Source: an uncultured Lachnospiraceae bacterium (lineage in GTDB: Bacteria > Bacillota > Clostridia > Lachnospirales > Lachnospiraceae). Taken from it: DNA of 13,860 nucleotides. Shown in pieces: positions 13,750-13,860 of the stretch. The position numbers and the translations under genes are program-made. How positions within the stretch are numbered: the first letter of the stretch is position 1; every line of letters begins with the position of its first letter. The notes beneath the pieces were generated by a model. The model had not been told where the DNA came from. It saw only the letters and a program-made list of their open reading frames with translations, and did no database searches. The stretch lies in assembly GCA_910586275.1 (NCBI GenBank), contig CAJUIM010000105.1:1-13860 (forward strand). Reading direction: 5' to 3'.

Positions 13750-13778
13750 ACTATAGCATAAGACTCCGCTTACGTCAA
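13750..13778 (-). promoter_or_regulatory. Sigma-A promoter of the rpmG-secE-nusG-rplK-rplA operon
   Basis: The minus strand reads TTGACG (13778-13773), a 17-base spacer, then TATAGT (13755-13750): one mismatch from consensus in each hexamer with ideal spacing. Transcription should start near 13743, about 50 bases before the rpmG ATG. Nothing recognisable is left between this promoter and the right edge of the window. Confidence 0.85.
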
Positions 13779-13860
13779 CAGATTTTTTCCGGGAAATCAA
13801 TTTTCGCGTAACAGTTCAGCCTGAATGTTGTGTTGAGAGGAGGACGCACGGGAGGGATTT

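Noticed and set aside
13800..13860. Possible 3' half of a tRNA on the minus strand at the right edge (AAAUCCCUCCCGUGCG...)
   Set aside because: The T-loop-like AAAUCC is followed by no sensible T-stem/acceptor register and no CCA, and the rest would be off the window.

Overview
The window looks like chromosomal DNA of an endospore-forming Clostridia, most likely a Lachnospiraceae-type organism. The reasons are moderate GC content, strong AGGAGG-type ribosome binding sites, a SpoIIID gene, and a four-gene SGNH / DUF4358 lipoprotein / MBOAT / DHHW cassette of a kind common in that family. Every gene I can support lies on the minus strand, so the biological reading order runs from the right end of the window to the left. 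No mobile element, CRISPR array or convincing tRNA is visible.

Right end (13.8-11.3 kb): a ribosomal/transcription operon, rpmG-secE-nusG-rplK-rplA. It starts from a near-consensus sigma-A promoter (13750-13778) and ends in a strong intrinsic terminator just after rplA (11341-11377). Between rplK and rplA, right against the rplA Shine-Dalgarno sequence, is an RNA element that closely mimics the L1 binding site of 23S rRNA. A weaker, similar element sits before rplK. The usual rplJ-rplL-rpoBC continuation is absent.

Middle (11.3-6.75 kb): a membrane-anchored CapA-family metallophosphatase, then dGTP triphosphohydrolase (dgt), an HD-domain phosphohydrolase, and a DEDDh 3'-5' exonuclease carrying a C-terminal topoisomerase-type zinc ribbon. 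The last three look like a nucleotide/nucleic-acid maintenance group. A gap of about 200 bases (6.55-6.75 kb) follows, with a weak terminator and three copies of TGCATCAT.

Left-middle (6.55-2.34 kb): a secreted SGNH hydrolase, a DUF4358 lipoprotein, an AlgI-like MBOAT O-acyltransferase and a DHHW (AlgJ-like) protein, closely spaced. Together they suggest O-acylation (probably O-acetylation) of an extracellular or cell-wall polymer: the MBOAT protein moves acyl groups across the membrane and the SGNH-fold proteins transfer or remove them outside.

Left end (2.34-0 kb): spoIIID, the mother-cell sporulation regulator, then guaA (GMP synthase) with its own perfect-consensus sigma-A promoter and a hairpin at the window edge. 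The most striking structure is upstream of spoIIID. A 17-bp hairpin followed by a U-rich tract has a sigma-E-type -10 element (CATACAAT) in its loop and the spoIIID Shine-Dalgarno in its 3' arm. Read-through RNA from the upstream operon would be terminated or have its ribosome site hidden, while RNA started at the sigma-E promoter would lack the 5' arm and be free to be translated.
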